From positions 74,030 to 113,569 of the forward strand of contig JAFYBN010000008.1 of assembly GCA_017540175.1 (NCBI GenBank): DNA of 39,540 bases, in the 5' to 3' direction. A model generated the notes under the pieces. It was not told the DNA's origin, ran no database searches, and saw only the letters and a list, made by a program, of their open reading frames with translations. The stretch's first letter is position 1. Every line of letters starts with the position of its first letter. The stretch is from Clostridia bacterium (GTDB lineage Bacteria > Bacillota > Clostridia > Oscillospirales > CAG-272). Made by a program: the position numbers and the translations under genes. Below are positions 15,113 through 23,232 of this stretch, one piece after another.

Positions 15113-15646
15113 TCAGTTGAAATCGCTGAAATCATCCGCGGCGGGAGCCGGTTCCGGTTCGGGTTCGGGCTGGCGGGTGGTTCTGATCTTCGCGTTCTCC
15201 ACGTCGACGTTGGACGGGGTGATCACATAAGCGTTGGTCGCGATGTTCTTCAGGTCGCCGCCGATGGAATACGCAACGCCCGTGAGGAAATCGATGAGGC
15301 GGCGGGAAGCTTCCTTGCTCGTTTTCTCGAGGTTGAGAACCACGGTGCACTTATTGAGAAGGTGGTTGGCGATCTGGGTGGCGGTATCGCTGTCGTAGGT
15401 TTCGGGGCGCACGACCTGCATTTTCAGGTTCGATCCGGACAGGCTGATTCCGCCCATCGGCATCTGCATCTGCGGAGCAGGCGCGGGATTGTTCACGATC
15501 TGGGGCTGGGGTGCAAACTGCACGTCGCTGTCATCCGCTCCTTCTTCGTAGTTGTTGTCAAATCCGTCATAGTAATCGTCGTCGTAAGAATCGTCGTAGG
15601 TGTCGTTCGCGCCGGTTACTTTTTTGATTCGATCCATGAGTCCCAT
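15113..15646 (-). CDS. sepF: Cell-division protein SepF
   Basis: This 177-residue partner of FtsZ tethers the Z ring to the membrane. The amphipathic membrane-targeting head MGLMDRIKKVTG is present, followed by an acidic Tyr/Asp-rich linker (about 15-45), a Pro/Met/Gln linker (about 45-70) and the SepF core (about 75-160). The core holds MQVVRPETYDSDTATQIA, KCTVVLNLEKTSKEASRRLIDFL and GGDLKNIATNAYVITPSNV, each close to consensus. GGAGG precedes the start. It lies 72 nt after yggS, in the usual division cluster. Confidence 0.96.
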   Translation of the reverse strand: MGLMDRIKKVTGANDTYDDSYDDDYYDGFDNNYEEGADDSDVQFAPQPQIVNNPAPAPQMQMPMGGISLSGSNLKMQVVRPETYDSDTATQIANHLLNKCTVVLNLEKTSKEASRRLIDFLTGVAYSIGGDLKNIATNAYVITPSNVDVENAKIRTTRQPEPEPEPAPAADDFSDFN

Positions 15647-15718
15647 AAATTCCTCCGTTCTGCCTTTCAGGCAGGATTATTGACTGATATATGTTCCCGC
15701 AATCGGGGGATTGGCAAA

Positions 15719-16435
15719 TCAGGGGTAGATTCGCGCTCCGAAAATCGCGCTTCCCACGCGAACGAGGGTCGCGCCTTCTTCGACGGCGCACTCAAAACTC
15801 GAGCTCATCCCCATGGATAAAACTGCCTGTTTTATATTATACGGTTTTTTCTTCAAAAAATCAAGGTAGATTTGATAAGATTTCCGGAAATAAGCGCGAA
15901 AATCTTCGATTTTTTCACATTTCGGGGCCATTGTCATGATTCCGGCGACCCGAAGCGACTCAAATCCGCTGATTTCTTCGAGAAAACGGTCGAAATCCTG
16001 CGCCGCGATCCCGCTTTTCGACTCCTCGTCGCCGATGTTGATCTCTATGAGAACCTTCTGTGTCGTGCCGAGGTGCCCGCACCGGGCGTCGATTTCCCGG
16101 GCGAGGTGTACGGAATCCACCGAATGGATCAGTCCCGCTCTCCCCGCCACGATCTTCACCTTATTGGTCTGCAGGTGCCCGATGAAGTCCATCCGGGCGC
16201 CCGCTGCCGTGACGCCGTCGTATTTTGCCTCGAATTCCTGCGCGCGGTTTTCGCCGCAGAGCCTCAGCCCGCATTCCTCGATCAGGTAGCGCACGTCTTC
16301 CTCGGGTACGGTTTTCGTCGCGGCGAGCAGTTCGACCGCTTCCCCGCTTCCCCGCCGCAGCCGCGCGTTTTCGATTTTCTCGAGCACGCGGAGATAATTG
16401 TCCCTGAGCTCGTTTTTTCTTTCGTTTGTCAGCAT
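15719..16435 (-). CDS. yggS: YggS/YlmE-family PLP-binding protein
   Basis: This 238-residue alanine-racemase-like single-barrel protein regulates pyridoxal-5'-phosphate and amino-acid balance in known members. Lys41 in LLAATKTVPEEDV is the PLP-linking lysine. Other family blocks are GENRAQEF, DFIGHLQTNKVK, IHSVDSV, VLIEINIGDEESKSG, LSMGMSSSFECAVEEGAT and VRVGSAIFG. It starts 10 nt after the upstream gene, with GAGG overlapping that gene's stop. In Firmicutes it usually precedes sepF, as here. Confidence 0.95.
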   Translation of the reverse strand: MLTNERKNELRDNYLRVLEKIENARLRRGSGEAVELLAATKTVPEEDVRYLIEECGLRLCGENRAQEFEAKYDGVTAAGARMDFIGHLQTNKVKIVAGRAGLIHSVDSVHLAREIDARCGHLGTTQKVLIEINIGDEESKSGIAAQDFDRFLEEISGFESLRVAGIMTMAPKCEKIEDFRAYFRKSYQIYLDFLKKKPYNIKQAVLSMGMSSSFECAVEEGATLVRVGSAIFGARIYP

Positions 16436-16445
16436 AAAGCCATCC

Positions 16446-17825
16446 TCAGCTCATGATCTTGCCGGAATAGAGATCGGTCCCTCCGACGATGACCACGTCG
16501 TTTTCCTCGATCCAGTAATAGGTGCCGAGCGAGGTCTCATCATAGCTCGCGCCCCCGCCCGCGCGGCGGTTTGCCACGCGCACCTCTTCCCGAAGCGCTT
16601 CGTTTTCCGCCGAATTGCCCGTACAGATCACCGTGCCGTCTTCATTCTCGTGGATGACGTTCACGCGGCGGAAACGAACGGTCACGCCGTCAAGTACGTA
16701 CACGCCCTGATAACCGTCCAGCATGCGGACGGCGTTCATCGGAAGCTCGAAGCCGGAATACTCGACCGTGGAGATGCGCACCCGCTGCATCCGTGTAAAA
16801 TCAAAGGCAGAGGGCACGAATTCACAGCAGAGGATCGCGACGGCTCCGTCCCCGGCGGGCTCTGTCAGGATGCGGGTGAGCTTCATGTTAAAGCTCTCCG
16901 CGGAGGACAGAAACTGCACGGAGCAGGAGTACATGTTCACAAGCTCCGCCGCTTCGGTCTTCGTCATGGGGCAGGCGATGTACCATTTGAAATCGGTGAG
17001 CAGGGTCCCCACGCAGAGTCCGCTATGGAAAACGGGCTCGCTCTCGGTCAGCGCCTCGAAGTCCTCCCAGGTCAGATCCGCGATCTTCTTTGAGGAGAAC
17101 GTCTCACCGAAGCCGTCGTATTCGGCGTAGAAATAGCCGGAGTTCTGCGCGCTGACCGTCTCGAGGTTCGTTCCGAGCTGGGAGGTGAGGGAGATCTTTT
17201 CCGCGCTCAGAGCGGAGATCTGCGTCGCATAGTCCGCAACCGTGCCGCGCAGAACCGCGCGCTTCTGCATATCGACCAGAAGTCCCACGCGCCGCGCGAG
17301 CGCGGAACCGGCGTTTCCGTCCGCGCAGTCCGCCGCGATCGCGAAAAAGCAGTCGTAAATCGACGCGTCCAGTCCGGTCGTGGACTGGAGCGAGCGGTCC
17401 TCGGAGGTGTGCTTCGAGAGCTCGGCGATCTGCACGTCGATTTCGGCGATGCGCTTTTCGATCTCCGGGGCGCTCACGGCGTACACGTTCGCGAGTCTGC
17501 CGCCGACCGGCACCTTCGAGCCGTCCGCGACGGCAGCCGTGACGCTGCCGGACGAGGAATAAGCATAAACGGGGGTCTCGTCGCGCAGAATAAAGGCGTC
17601 CGCCTCCACCGTGGTCGTCACCGTCTTCATCACCGCGTCGCAGAGATCGAGTCCCTTTTCAAAGCGGCCCATGAGGTGGAAGCCGACGTAGAAGATCAGC
17701 CCGACCGCGAGGACGGAGACAAGCGCGTAGAGAAGCACGCGAAGCAGGTAGGTGACGTCGAATTTGTTTTCGAACCACGCGCGGAAACGTCCGCGGGTCC
17801 CGCTTTCCGAATCGGCGTTCTTCAT
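16446..17825 (-). CDS. HlyD-like membrane-anchored adaptor protein at the head of the division cluster
   Basis: This 459-residue protein has a cytosolic basic head, one membrane helix (about residues 24-52) and a large outer part. The outer part contains an HlyD-type lipoyl/barrel half-motif (YAYSSSGSVTAAVADGSKVPVGGRLANVYA, about 85-115, described rather than cited in full), a helical segment (about 120-235) and a beta-rich end with RVNVIHENEDGTVICTG. HlyD proteins link inner-membrane transporters to an outer channel, but in a Gram-positive cell and without a neighbouring transporter that role does not fit directly. Position first in the yggS-sepF operon suggests a link with envelope assembly or division; this is inference. 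An extended -10 promoter lies just upstream. AAAGGGG precedes the start. Confidence 0.75.
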   Translation of the reverse strand: MKNADSESGTRGRFRAWFENKFDVTYLLRVLLYALVSVLAVGLIFYVGFHLMGRFEKGLDLCDAVMKTVTTTVEADAFILRDETPVYAYSSSGSVTAAVADGSKVPVGGRLANVYAVSAPEIEKRIAEIDVQIAELSKHTSEDRSLQSTTGLDASIYDCFFAIAADCADGNAGSALARRVGLLVDMQKRAVLRGTVADYATQISALSAEKISLTSQLGTNLETVSAQNSGYFYAEYDGFGETFSSKKIADLTWEDFEALTESEPVFHSGLCVGTLLTDFKWYIACPMTKTEAAELVNMYSCSVQFLSSAESFNMKLTRILTEPAGDGAVAILCCEFVPSAFDFTRMQRVRISTVEYSGFELPMNAVRMLDGYQGVYVLDGVTVRFRRVNVIHENEDGTVICTGNSAENEALREEVRVANRRAGGGASYDETSLGTYYWIEENDVVIVGGTDLYSGKIMS

Positions 17826-17856
17826 GACCGCCCCCCTTTCCCGATCTTCTGATTTT

Positions 17857-17868
17857 ATAATTATACCA
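17857..17868 (-). promoter_or_regulatory. Extended -10 promoter of the division-cluster operon
   Basis: On the minus strand TGGTATAAT carries an extended -10 (TGn) and TATAAT at 17860-17865. No good -35 box stands 17 bp upstream, so the TG extension may compensate. It serves the adaptor-yggS-sepF-yggT-ylmH-divIVA-lspA-rluD series, the longest apparent operon in the window. Confidence 0.7.
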
Positions 17869-17922
17869 TAGTTTCCGGACAGGTGGGGACGGAGGGGCTA
17901 TTATTTACAATAAATTCAAAGA

Positions 17923-18852
17923 TTACACACCGCCCGCGTCCAGCAAAAAGAGCTTTTCGAGCCGGAGCACGCGCACCCCGTCCTCATCCGCCGCGCGACC
18001 GAGCGCGATGAACTGTCCGTCCCGATACGCCCGGAAAAGCTGACCGGGCTCAAGCTCCGTGTGCACGCGCTCCTGATAGACCGCCGCGCCGCTCTGAAAG
18101 AGCTTCATGTGAAACAGGGGCAGGGTCACGGCGGGCAAGTGATCGAAAAGGATCTCGACCGGGCGCAGAGCCGCGAGGCGTTCCTCGGGCGTCATGGCGT
18201 CAAGCTCTTCGATCGTGACCGCTTCCCCGAGCGTAAAGCGGCCCGTCCTCGTCCGCGTGAGGGCGGCCATCGCCGCGCCGCATCCGAGGGACGCGCCGAT
18301 GTCGGCGCAGAGGGTCCGGATATAGGTCCCCTTGGAGCAGGATACCGAAAGCTCGTATTCGGACTCCGAGAGCCTTTTCACACCGAGCGAGCGGATGAAC
18401 ACGGCGCGGGGCTGCCGCTCGACTTCCCCGCCCTTGCGCGCGATGTCGACGAGCTTCTGCCCGCCGACCTTGAGCGCTGAATACATCGGCGGGGTCTGCA
18501 TGATCTCGCCGACGAAGGAGGCGCACACCCGGCGCACCTCGTCCTCGTCCGGCAGACGGTCCGTTTCGGAAAGCACCGTCCCGGTGACGTCCTCGGTGTC
18601 GGTCGTGACGCCGAGCCGCATGACGGCGCGGTATTCCTTATCGTGCTCCATGAGATATTCCGACGCTTTGGCGGCGCGTCCGATCAGGACGGGCAGCACC
18701 CCCGTCGCCATCGGATCGAGCGTGCCCGCATGGCCCACCCGCTGGGTATCGTAAAGCCTTCGGCAGGCGGATATGATGCGGTGCGAGGTGACGCCCGCGT
18801 GCTTGTTGACGATGAGAACGCCCGAGACGGTATCCGGTTTGCGTTTGGACAT
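17923..18852 (-). CDS. truB: tRNA pseudouridine-55 synthase TruB
   Basis: This 309-residue enzyme makes pseudouridine 55 in the T loop of tRNAs. The catalytic Asp46 lies in GHAGTLDPMATGVL. Other matches are SGVLIVNKHAGVTSH, KEYRAVMRLGVTTDTEDVTG, PPMYSALKVGGQKL and SCSKGTYIRTLCADIG. ATG 18852 has AGGAGA 6 nt upstream; the extension to 18912 would start before the promoter and is rejected. The gene has its own near-consensus promoter and points away from capA-rbfA. In many Firmicutes truB follows rbfA directly, so its inverted placement beside rbfA's cluster suggests a local rearrangement. Confidence 0.96.
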   Translation of the reverse strand: MSKRKPDTVSGVLIVNKHAGVTSHRIISACRRLYDTQRVGHAGTLDPMATGVLPVLIGRAAKASEYLMEHDKEYRAVMRLGVTTDTEDVTGTVLSETDRLPDEDEVRRVCASFVGEIMQTPPMYSALKVGGQKLVDIARKGGEVERQPRAVFIRSLGVKRLSESEYELSVSCSKGTYIRTLCADIGASLGCGAAMAALTRTRTGRFTLGEAVTIEELDAMTPEERLAALRPVEILFDHLPAVTLPLFHMKLFQSGAAVYQERVHTELEPGQLFRAYRDGQFIALGRAADEDGVRVLRLEKLFLLDAGGV

Positions 18853-18883
18853 GGATCTTCTCCTGTTGAGCGCTGTTTTTTCC

Positions 18884-18912
18884 ATTATAGCATGTATTCC
18901 CCGAAAATGCAA
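18884..18912 (-). promoter_or_regulatory. Sigma-A promoter of truB
   Basis: TTGCAT (18907-18912) and TATAAT (18884-18889) on the minus strand, 17 bp apart, give a leader of about 25 nt before the truB start. Confidence 0.88.
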
Positions 18913-19025
18913 GCGTCCGCGCAGCGGAGCTTTTGCGAAGGCCTGTGCGGAAAAGACTCTGCGGAAAAGAGCTTCAGAAAGAAACCCACGAAAGACACAA
19001 ATCGCGCCGCCCGGGCGATTTGCTC

Positions 19026-19054
19026 TTGCAATCCGACCCGTTCGATGTTATAAT
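19026..19054 (+). promoter_or_regulatory. Sigma-A promoter of the capA-rbfA-nrnA series
   Basis: TTGCAA (19026-19031) and TATAAT (19049-19054) are 17 bp apart. A 7-bp inverted repeat (AAATCGC 18999-19005, GCGATTT 19015-19021) lies immediately upstream of the -35 box and could be an operator or a terminator remnant. Confidence 0.88.
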
Positions 19055-19094
19055 ATAGAAAAGAATCCGCATTTTCCCACACGCTGGAGGAATC

Positions 19095-20519
19095 ATGATC
19101 CGAAGAATCCTATGCGTCATCCTCTGTCTCTCGCTGAGCGCCTGCTCCTTCATCACGCTGAGGGATGCCGAACCGGCGAGGGAGGCGGAAGACGCCGTAC
19201 CTCTCCCGCCCGAAACCGAACCGGAGCCCAAGACCTCGCCTCCGTTCCCGTTTGATACCGACCCCGTATCGGCCGCCGCGCCCGAGACCGCGGTTAAATC
19301 TGAGCCGGTCGAAACGGAACGGAACGAACCCGACGCCCCGGATGATGGAGCGGCTCTCGCTGCCTCCACAGTTCCGAAACCCGAAAACGAAGCGCAGCCC
19401 GAGCCCATTTCCGAACCTCTGCCCGAGTCCGAACCCGAACCCAAAACGGAAGGGGGACCCGTCCGCTTCGAGGGCGCATCGGTCAGCTTCGTCGCGGCGG
19501 GGGACAACCTCATCCACCCGAATATCTATATCGACGCCGGACTGCGCGGAAACGCGGAAAAGAAATACGATTTTCTGCCGATGTACGAATACGTGGCGGA
19601 GGAATTCCGCGCGGCGGACGTCGCCTTCATCAATCAGGAGACCGTTATGGCGGGCGAGGCCTACGGGTATTCCGGCTGGCCCTGCTTCAACTGCCCCTCC
19701 CAGCTCGGGCTCGATCTCGTATCGATGGGCATAGACATTGTGAACATGGCGAACAACCACATGCTCGACAAGGGCGCGCAGGGACTTGCGGACACCATCG
19801 CCTTCTGGGAACAGCAGCCTGTGACGATCCTCGGCGCCTACAAGGATGAAGAGGACGCCGCACGGATCCGTGTGACGGAAAAGGATGGCATCCGCTTCGC
19901 GTGGCTCTCCTATACCCTCTCGACCAACGGCATCGTGAAGCCCGCCTCCTCGCCCCTCGTCATTCCCTATATCGACGCCGACCGGATCGTCTCCGATCTC
20001 GCGAAGGCGCGCGACGCGGGCGATTTCGTGATCGTCTCCATCCACTGGGGGGACGAGAACACGCAGGAACCGAACTCGGATCAGAAATGGCTTTCCCGGA
20101 TCATCGCGGACAACGGGGCGGACCTCATTCTCGGTCACCATTCCCACACGCTCCAGCCGATCGAATGGATCGAGACCGAGCGCGGACGCACGCTCTGCAT
20201 CTACTCGCTCGGCAATTACGTCTCCGGCATGGCGCGCCCCGTCAATCAGGTCGGAGGGATGTTCCACTTCACCGTGGCGTCCGACGGAAAGGGCGGGCTT
20301 GAGATCCGGGACGCTTATCTGCATCCCACCGTCTTCTATTACGGCATGGACTGGTACAATACCAAGGTCTATCCGATGGAAAACTACACCGAAGAGATCG
20401 CCGCCGCCCACGGCGTCGCCATTTCCGGATACCGGCTCACGCCGGCGGACGCGCGCGCGTTCGTGACGAACGTCATTCCGGATGAATTCCTGCCGGAGTG
20501 GATGAAGCCCGCGGCATGA
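19095..20519 (+). CDS. CapA-family lipoprotein, putative metallophosphoesterase
   Basis: This 474-residue surface lipoprotein has lipobox LSAC with the modified cysteine at residue 17. A disordered Pro/Glu-rich linker (about 22-128) precedes a CapA/PgsA-type domain (about 132-445). Visible metal-site blocks are VAAGDNLIHP (about 135), INQETVMAG (about 180), NMANNHMLDKG (about 216), VSIHWGDE (about 315) and GHHSHTLQPIE (about 350). The family resembles calcineurin-like phosphoesterases and includes proteins of poly-gamma-glutamate capsule formation, but no other capsule genes are near, so the substrate is unknown. GGAGGAA precedes the start. It is the first gene after the promoter shared with rbfA and the repair genes, separated from rbfA by 30 nt. 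Confidence 0.92.
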   Translation: MIRRILCVILCLSLSACSFITLRDAEPAREAEDAVPLPPETEPEPKTSPPFPFDTDPVSAAAPETAVKSEPVETERNEPDAPDDGAALAASTVPKPENEAQPEPISEPLPESEPEPKTEGGPVRFEGASVSFVAAGDNLIHPNIYIDAGLRGNAEKKYDFLPMYEYVAEEFRAADVAFINQETVMAGEAYGYSGWPCFNCPSQLGLDLVSMGIDIVNMANNHMLDKGAQGLADTIAFWEQQPVTILGAYKDEEDAARIRVTEKDGIRFAWLSYTLSTNGIVKPASSPLVIPYIDADRIVSDLAKARDAGDFVIVSIHWGDENTQEPNSDQKWLSRIIADNGADLILGHHSHTLQPIEWIETERGRTLCIYSLGNYVSGMARPVNQVGGMFHFTVASDGKGGLEIRDAYLHPTVFYYGMDWYNTKVYPMENYTEEIAAAHGVAISGYRLTPADARAFVTNVIPDEFLPEWMKPAA

Positions 20520-20549
20520 GAGTTCTCACAGAAAGGAAACGGACAAACC

Positions 20550-21056
20550 ATGGCCAAATACAGAAAATCCAGACTTGACGCCGCGTTCGCGGAGGCGTGC
20601 GCCGAAATCGTGCGGGACATCAAGGATCCCCGCGTGTCCGGTGTGATGCTTTCCGTTTTGAGCGCGGACGTTTCCGCCGATCTGCGCTTCGCGAAGGTCT
20701 ATTATTCCGTCTACGGCGAATGCGACGAAAAGGAGCTTGCGCGGGGGCTTCGCTCCGCCCTACCCTTCATCCGTTCCCGAATCGCCTCGGAGCTGAATCT
20801 GCGCATCACCCCGGAAATCAGCTTCATCCGGGACGACGGGATCCGCCGGGGGGCGGAGATCTCCGCCATTCTGAAGCAGATCGAAGGAGAGCTCGCCGCC
20901 TCGGACGCCCGGGAAGCGCAGCGCGCCGCCGAAGCCGCAGGAGCGGCCGAAGCAGACGCGGCTGACGGAAATGACGAACCGGACGCCGCCCCCGAAACAG
21001 ATGAACCCGAAAGCTCCGAAGAAGAGCCGCAAGAGGAGGTGGGCGCCGATGACTGA
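20550..21056 (+). CDS. rbfA: Ribosome-binding factor A with an acidic tail
   Basis: This 168-residue 30S maturation factor binds 16S rRNA with a KH-like fold in residues 1-118. Clear blocks are EIVRDIKDPRVSGVMLSV, ADLRFAKVYYSVYG, SALPFIRSRIASELNLRITPE and SFIRDDGIRRGAEI. Residues about 120-168 form an Ala/Glu/Asp-rich tail beyond the usual length of about 120. The start is preceded by GAAAGGAAAC. Its stop overlaps the start of the DHH gene by 8 nt (ATGACTGA), so the two are translationally coupled, an arrangement common in Firmicutes. Confidence 0.95.
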   Translation: MAKYRKSRLDAAFAEACAEIVRDIKDPRVSGVMLSVLSADVSADLRFAKVYYSVYGECDEKELARGLRSALPFIRSRIASELNLRITPEISFIRDDGIRRGAEISAILKQIEGELAASDAREAQRAAEAAGAAEADAADGNDEPDAAPETDEPESSEEEPQEEVGADD

Positions 21057-22098
21057 CGCCTCCCTGCCCTCTCTGACGCTCGAAGAAATCGCGGCTCTGC
21101 TCCCGACGCTTGAAAAAGCCGTGATCCTGACGCACGTCAACCCCGACGGGGACTGCGTCGGCTCCGCCTTTGCGCTGAAAGACCTGATCCGAGCGTGCGG
21201 CGGGGACGCGAAGGTGGTGTTTCCGACACCCCTTCCGAAGCGGCTCGCCTTTCTCGCCTCCGATCAGGTCGATTACGACCTCCCGGACTCCTTCGGGACG
21301 GCGGTCGCCGTGGACGTCGCGTCACCCCGCCAGCTCGGGGATTTTGAAACCTGCATCCCCTCCGTCCGCTTCATGATCGACCACCACGGCGTGGGCACCC
21401 CGTTCGCGCCGAATTTCGTCGATCCGTCCGCGTCCGCCGCGGGCGAGATCGTCTTTCGGCTCTACCGCCTGCTGAGAGAAAACGGGTCCGTGCCGTCCAT
21501 GCCGGACACCGCGCGCCGTCTTTACGCGGCGATCCTCTCCGATACGGGCAGCTTCCGGTTCTCGAACACCACTCCGGCGACGCATGAAATCGCCGCGGCG
21601 CTGGTGGACGAGATCGACCGCGACGCCGCCGTCACGGGCGGGGCGGACACCGCCGAAATCAACCGTCTTCTGTTCGCCTCGCGCTCGATGAGCGAGCTTG
21701 CGGCGGACCGCCTTGCGCTCGAAAACCTCCGCGTTTTCGAAAACGGGAAACTCGCCATGACCGCCGTGACACGTGAAGAACTTCGCGCGCGGGGGCTGAC
21801 CGACGAGGACGTCGGGAACATGGTGGAGATCCCCCGCTCGCTCGACACCGCCCTCGTCGCCCTCTCCATTCGGGAGGAGGACGGCGCGCTGCACCGCTAC
21901 AAGGTGTCCTCCCGCGCCAACGCCGAGGTGAACTGTGCCGCCGTATGCCGCCGCTATGGCGGGGGCGGACACCCGCGCGCCGCGGGATGCACCGTGGAAG
22001 CGGCAGATCTCGAAGAAGCCGTTTCCATCGTCGCGGACGCTTTTTTGAGCGCCATTTCGGACTTTGAAGCCGCGGGAAAGGAGGCCGAGCCGTGCTGA
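21049..22098 (+). CDS. nrnA: DHH/DHHA1 phosphoesterase, NrnA-like oligoribonuclease/pAp phosphatase
   Basis: This 349-residue enzyme should degrade nanoRNAs, pAp or linear cyclic-dinucleotide products. The DHH domain has H29-VNPDGDCVGS (metal-binding Asp33 and Asp35), VAVDVASPRQLG (about 87) and DHH at residues 111-113. The C-terminal DHHA1 domain carries GGGGHPRAAGC (about residue 305). ATG 21049 follows AAGAGGAGG and overlaps the rbfA stop; the earlier frame lies within rbfA. Its end overlaps the next gene, which uses a GTG start (GTGCTGA). Whether the substrate is nanoRNA, pAp or pApA cannot be decided from sequence. Confidence 0.92.
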   Translation: MTDASLPSLTLEEIAALLPTLEKAVILTHVNPDGDCVGSAFALKDLIRACGGDAKVVFPTPLPKRLAFLASDQVDYDLPDSFGTAVAVDVASPRQLGDFETCIPSVRFMIDHHGVGTPFAPNFVDPSASAAGEIVFRLYRLLRENGSVPSMPDTARRLYAAILSDTGSFRFSNTTPATHEIAAALVDEIDRDAAVTGGADTAEINRLLFASRSMSELAADRLALENLRVFENGKLAMTAVTREELRARGLTDEDVGNMVEIPRSLDTALVALSIREEDGALHRYKVSSRANAEVNCAAVCRRYGGGGHPRAAGCTVEAADLEEAVSIVADAFLSAISDFEAAGKEAEPC

Positions 22099-23222
22099 AG
22101 ATCATGCATACGGCGGACATCCATCTTGACAGCCCGTTTTCCGGACTGCCGCCCCGCCTTGCCGAAGCGCGCAGGAACGATCTGCGCGCCGCGTTCACTT
22201 CGATGATGACCTACGCGAAGATGACGGGGGTCGACGTGCTGCTCATCGCGGGCGATCTGTTCGACAGCGGCACGGTCACGCGGGACACGGTGCGCCTGCT
22301 CATCCGCGAATTCGAAACCTTCGGCAGACCCGTCTTCATCTCGCCCGGGAACCACGATCCCGCTTTCCCGAACAGCGTATGGAAGCGCGTGAGTTTTCCC
22401 GCAAACGTACATGTCTTCGATTCCGAGGAGCTCTCCGCCGTCGATCTCTTTGAGCCGGACGACAAAAATCCCGGCGTGACGGTCTACGGATGGGCGTTCA
22501 CCGCGCCCGATCTCGACACCGTTCCCATCACGGGAAAGCGGGTCGCGGACACCTCGCGGATCAATCTGCTCTCTTGTCACTGCGATATGACTTCGCCCCG
22601 TTCGCGGGACTGTCCCGTGCTGCCTGTCCACCTCGAGGCGTTCGGCATGGACTACGCCGCGCTCGGACACATCCACAACCCGCCCCCGCCCGGACGCGGC
22701 AACCGCTGGTGCTATCCCGGCTGTCTGGAGCCGCGCGGCTTTGACGAGCTCGGTCCAAAGGGCGCGCTGATCGTCGAAATCGAAAAAAAGCCCGGCTCCG
22801 AATCGGAGGTCAGGCTCAAAAAGCTGCGCTTCTCGAAGCGAAGATACGAAAAGAGCGAGCTCGATCTCACGGGAGCCGAAACCATGACGGACGCCGCGGA
22901 CGCCGTAAAGCGCGCCGTCAAGGCGAACGGCTGGGGAGAGGACACCCTGCTCTCCCTCCGTCTGACGGGAGAGATCCCGCCCGCGTTCGTGATCGACACG
23001 GAAGCGCTCGAAGAAACGGACGCCGGGCTCGCGGCTCTGTGCGTCGAAGACCGGACCCGCCCCGCCGCCGACCCTGCGAAGCTCGCGGTCGATCCGACCA
23101 TCCGGGGGGCGGTTTACCGCCAGCTGAAGCCATTGCTCGAATCGGAGGACGAAAGAGAACGCGAGGTCGCAACCCGCGCCCTTCGCTACGCTCTTTCCGC
23201 CGTCTCCGGCACGGGCGTATAA
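22092..23222 (+). CDS. YhaO-like DNA-repair metallophosphoesterase (SbcD/Mre11 family)
   Basis: This 376-residue nuclease of the SbcD/Mre11 type probably works with the YhaN-like ATPase that follows. All metal motifs are present: HTADIHLDSP (Asp9, His11), IAGDLFDSG (about 55), PGNHDPAF (about 86), SCHCDM (about 160) and GHIHNP (about 195). A capping domain follows from about 235. It starts at GTG 22092 after AAAGGAGG and overlaps the upstream gene by 7 nt. A 10-nt gap separates it from the ATPase gene, the same order as yhaO-yhaN of Bacillus. Confidence 0.9.
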   Translation: MLKIMHTADIHLDSPFSGLPPRLAEARRNDLRAAFTSMMTYAKMTGVDVLLIAGDLFDSGTVTRDTVRLLIREFETFGRPVFISPGNHDPAFPNSVWKRVSFPANVHVFDSEELSAVDLFEPDDKNPGVTVYGWAFTAPDLDTVPITGKRVADTSRINLLSCHCDMTSPRSRDCPVLPVHLEAFGMDYAALGHIHNPPPPGRGNRWCYPGCLEPRGFDELGPKGALIVEIEKKPGSESEVRLKKLRFSKRRYEKSELDLTGAETMTDAADAVKRAVKANGWGEDTLLSLRLTGEIPPAFVIDTEALEETDAGLAALCVEDRTRPAADPAKLAVDPTIRGAVYRQLKPLLESEDEREREVATRALRYALSAVSGTGV

Positions 23223-23232
23223 AGGAACGGCC

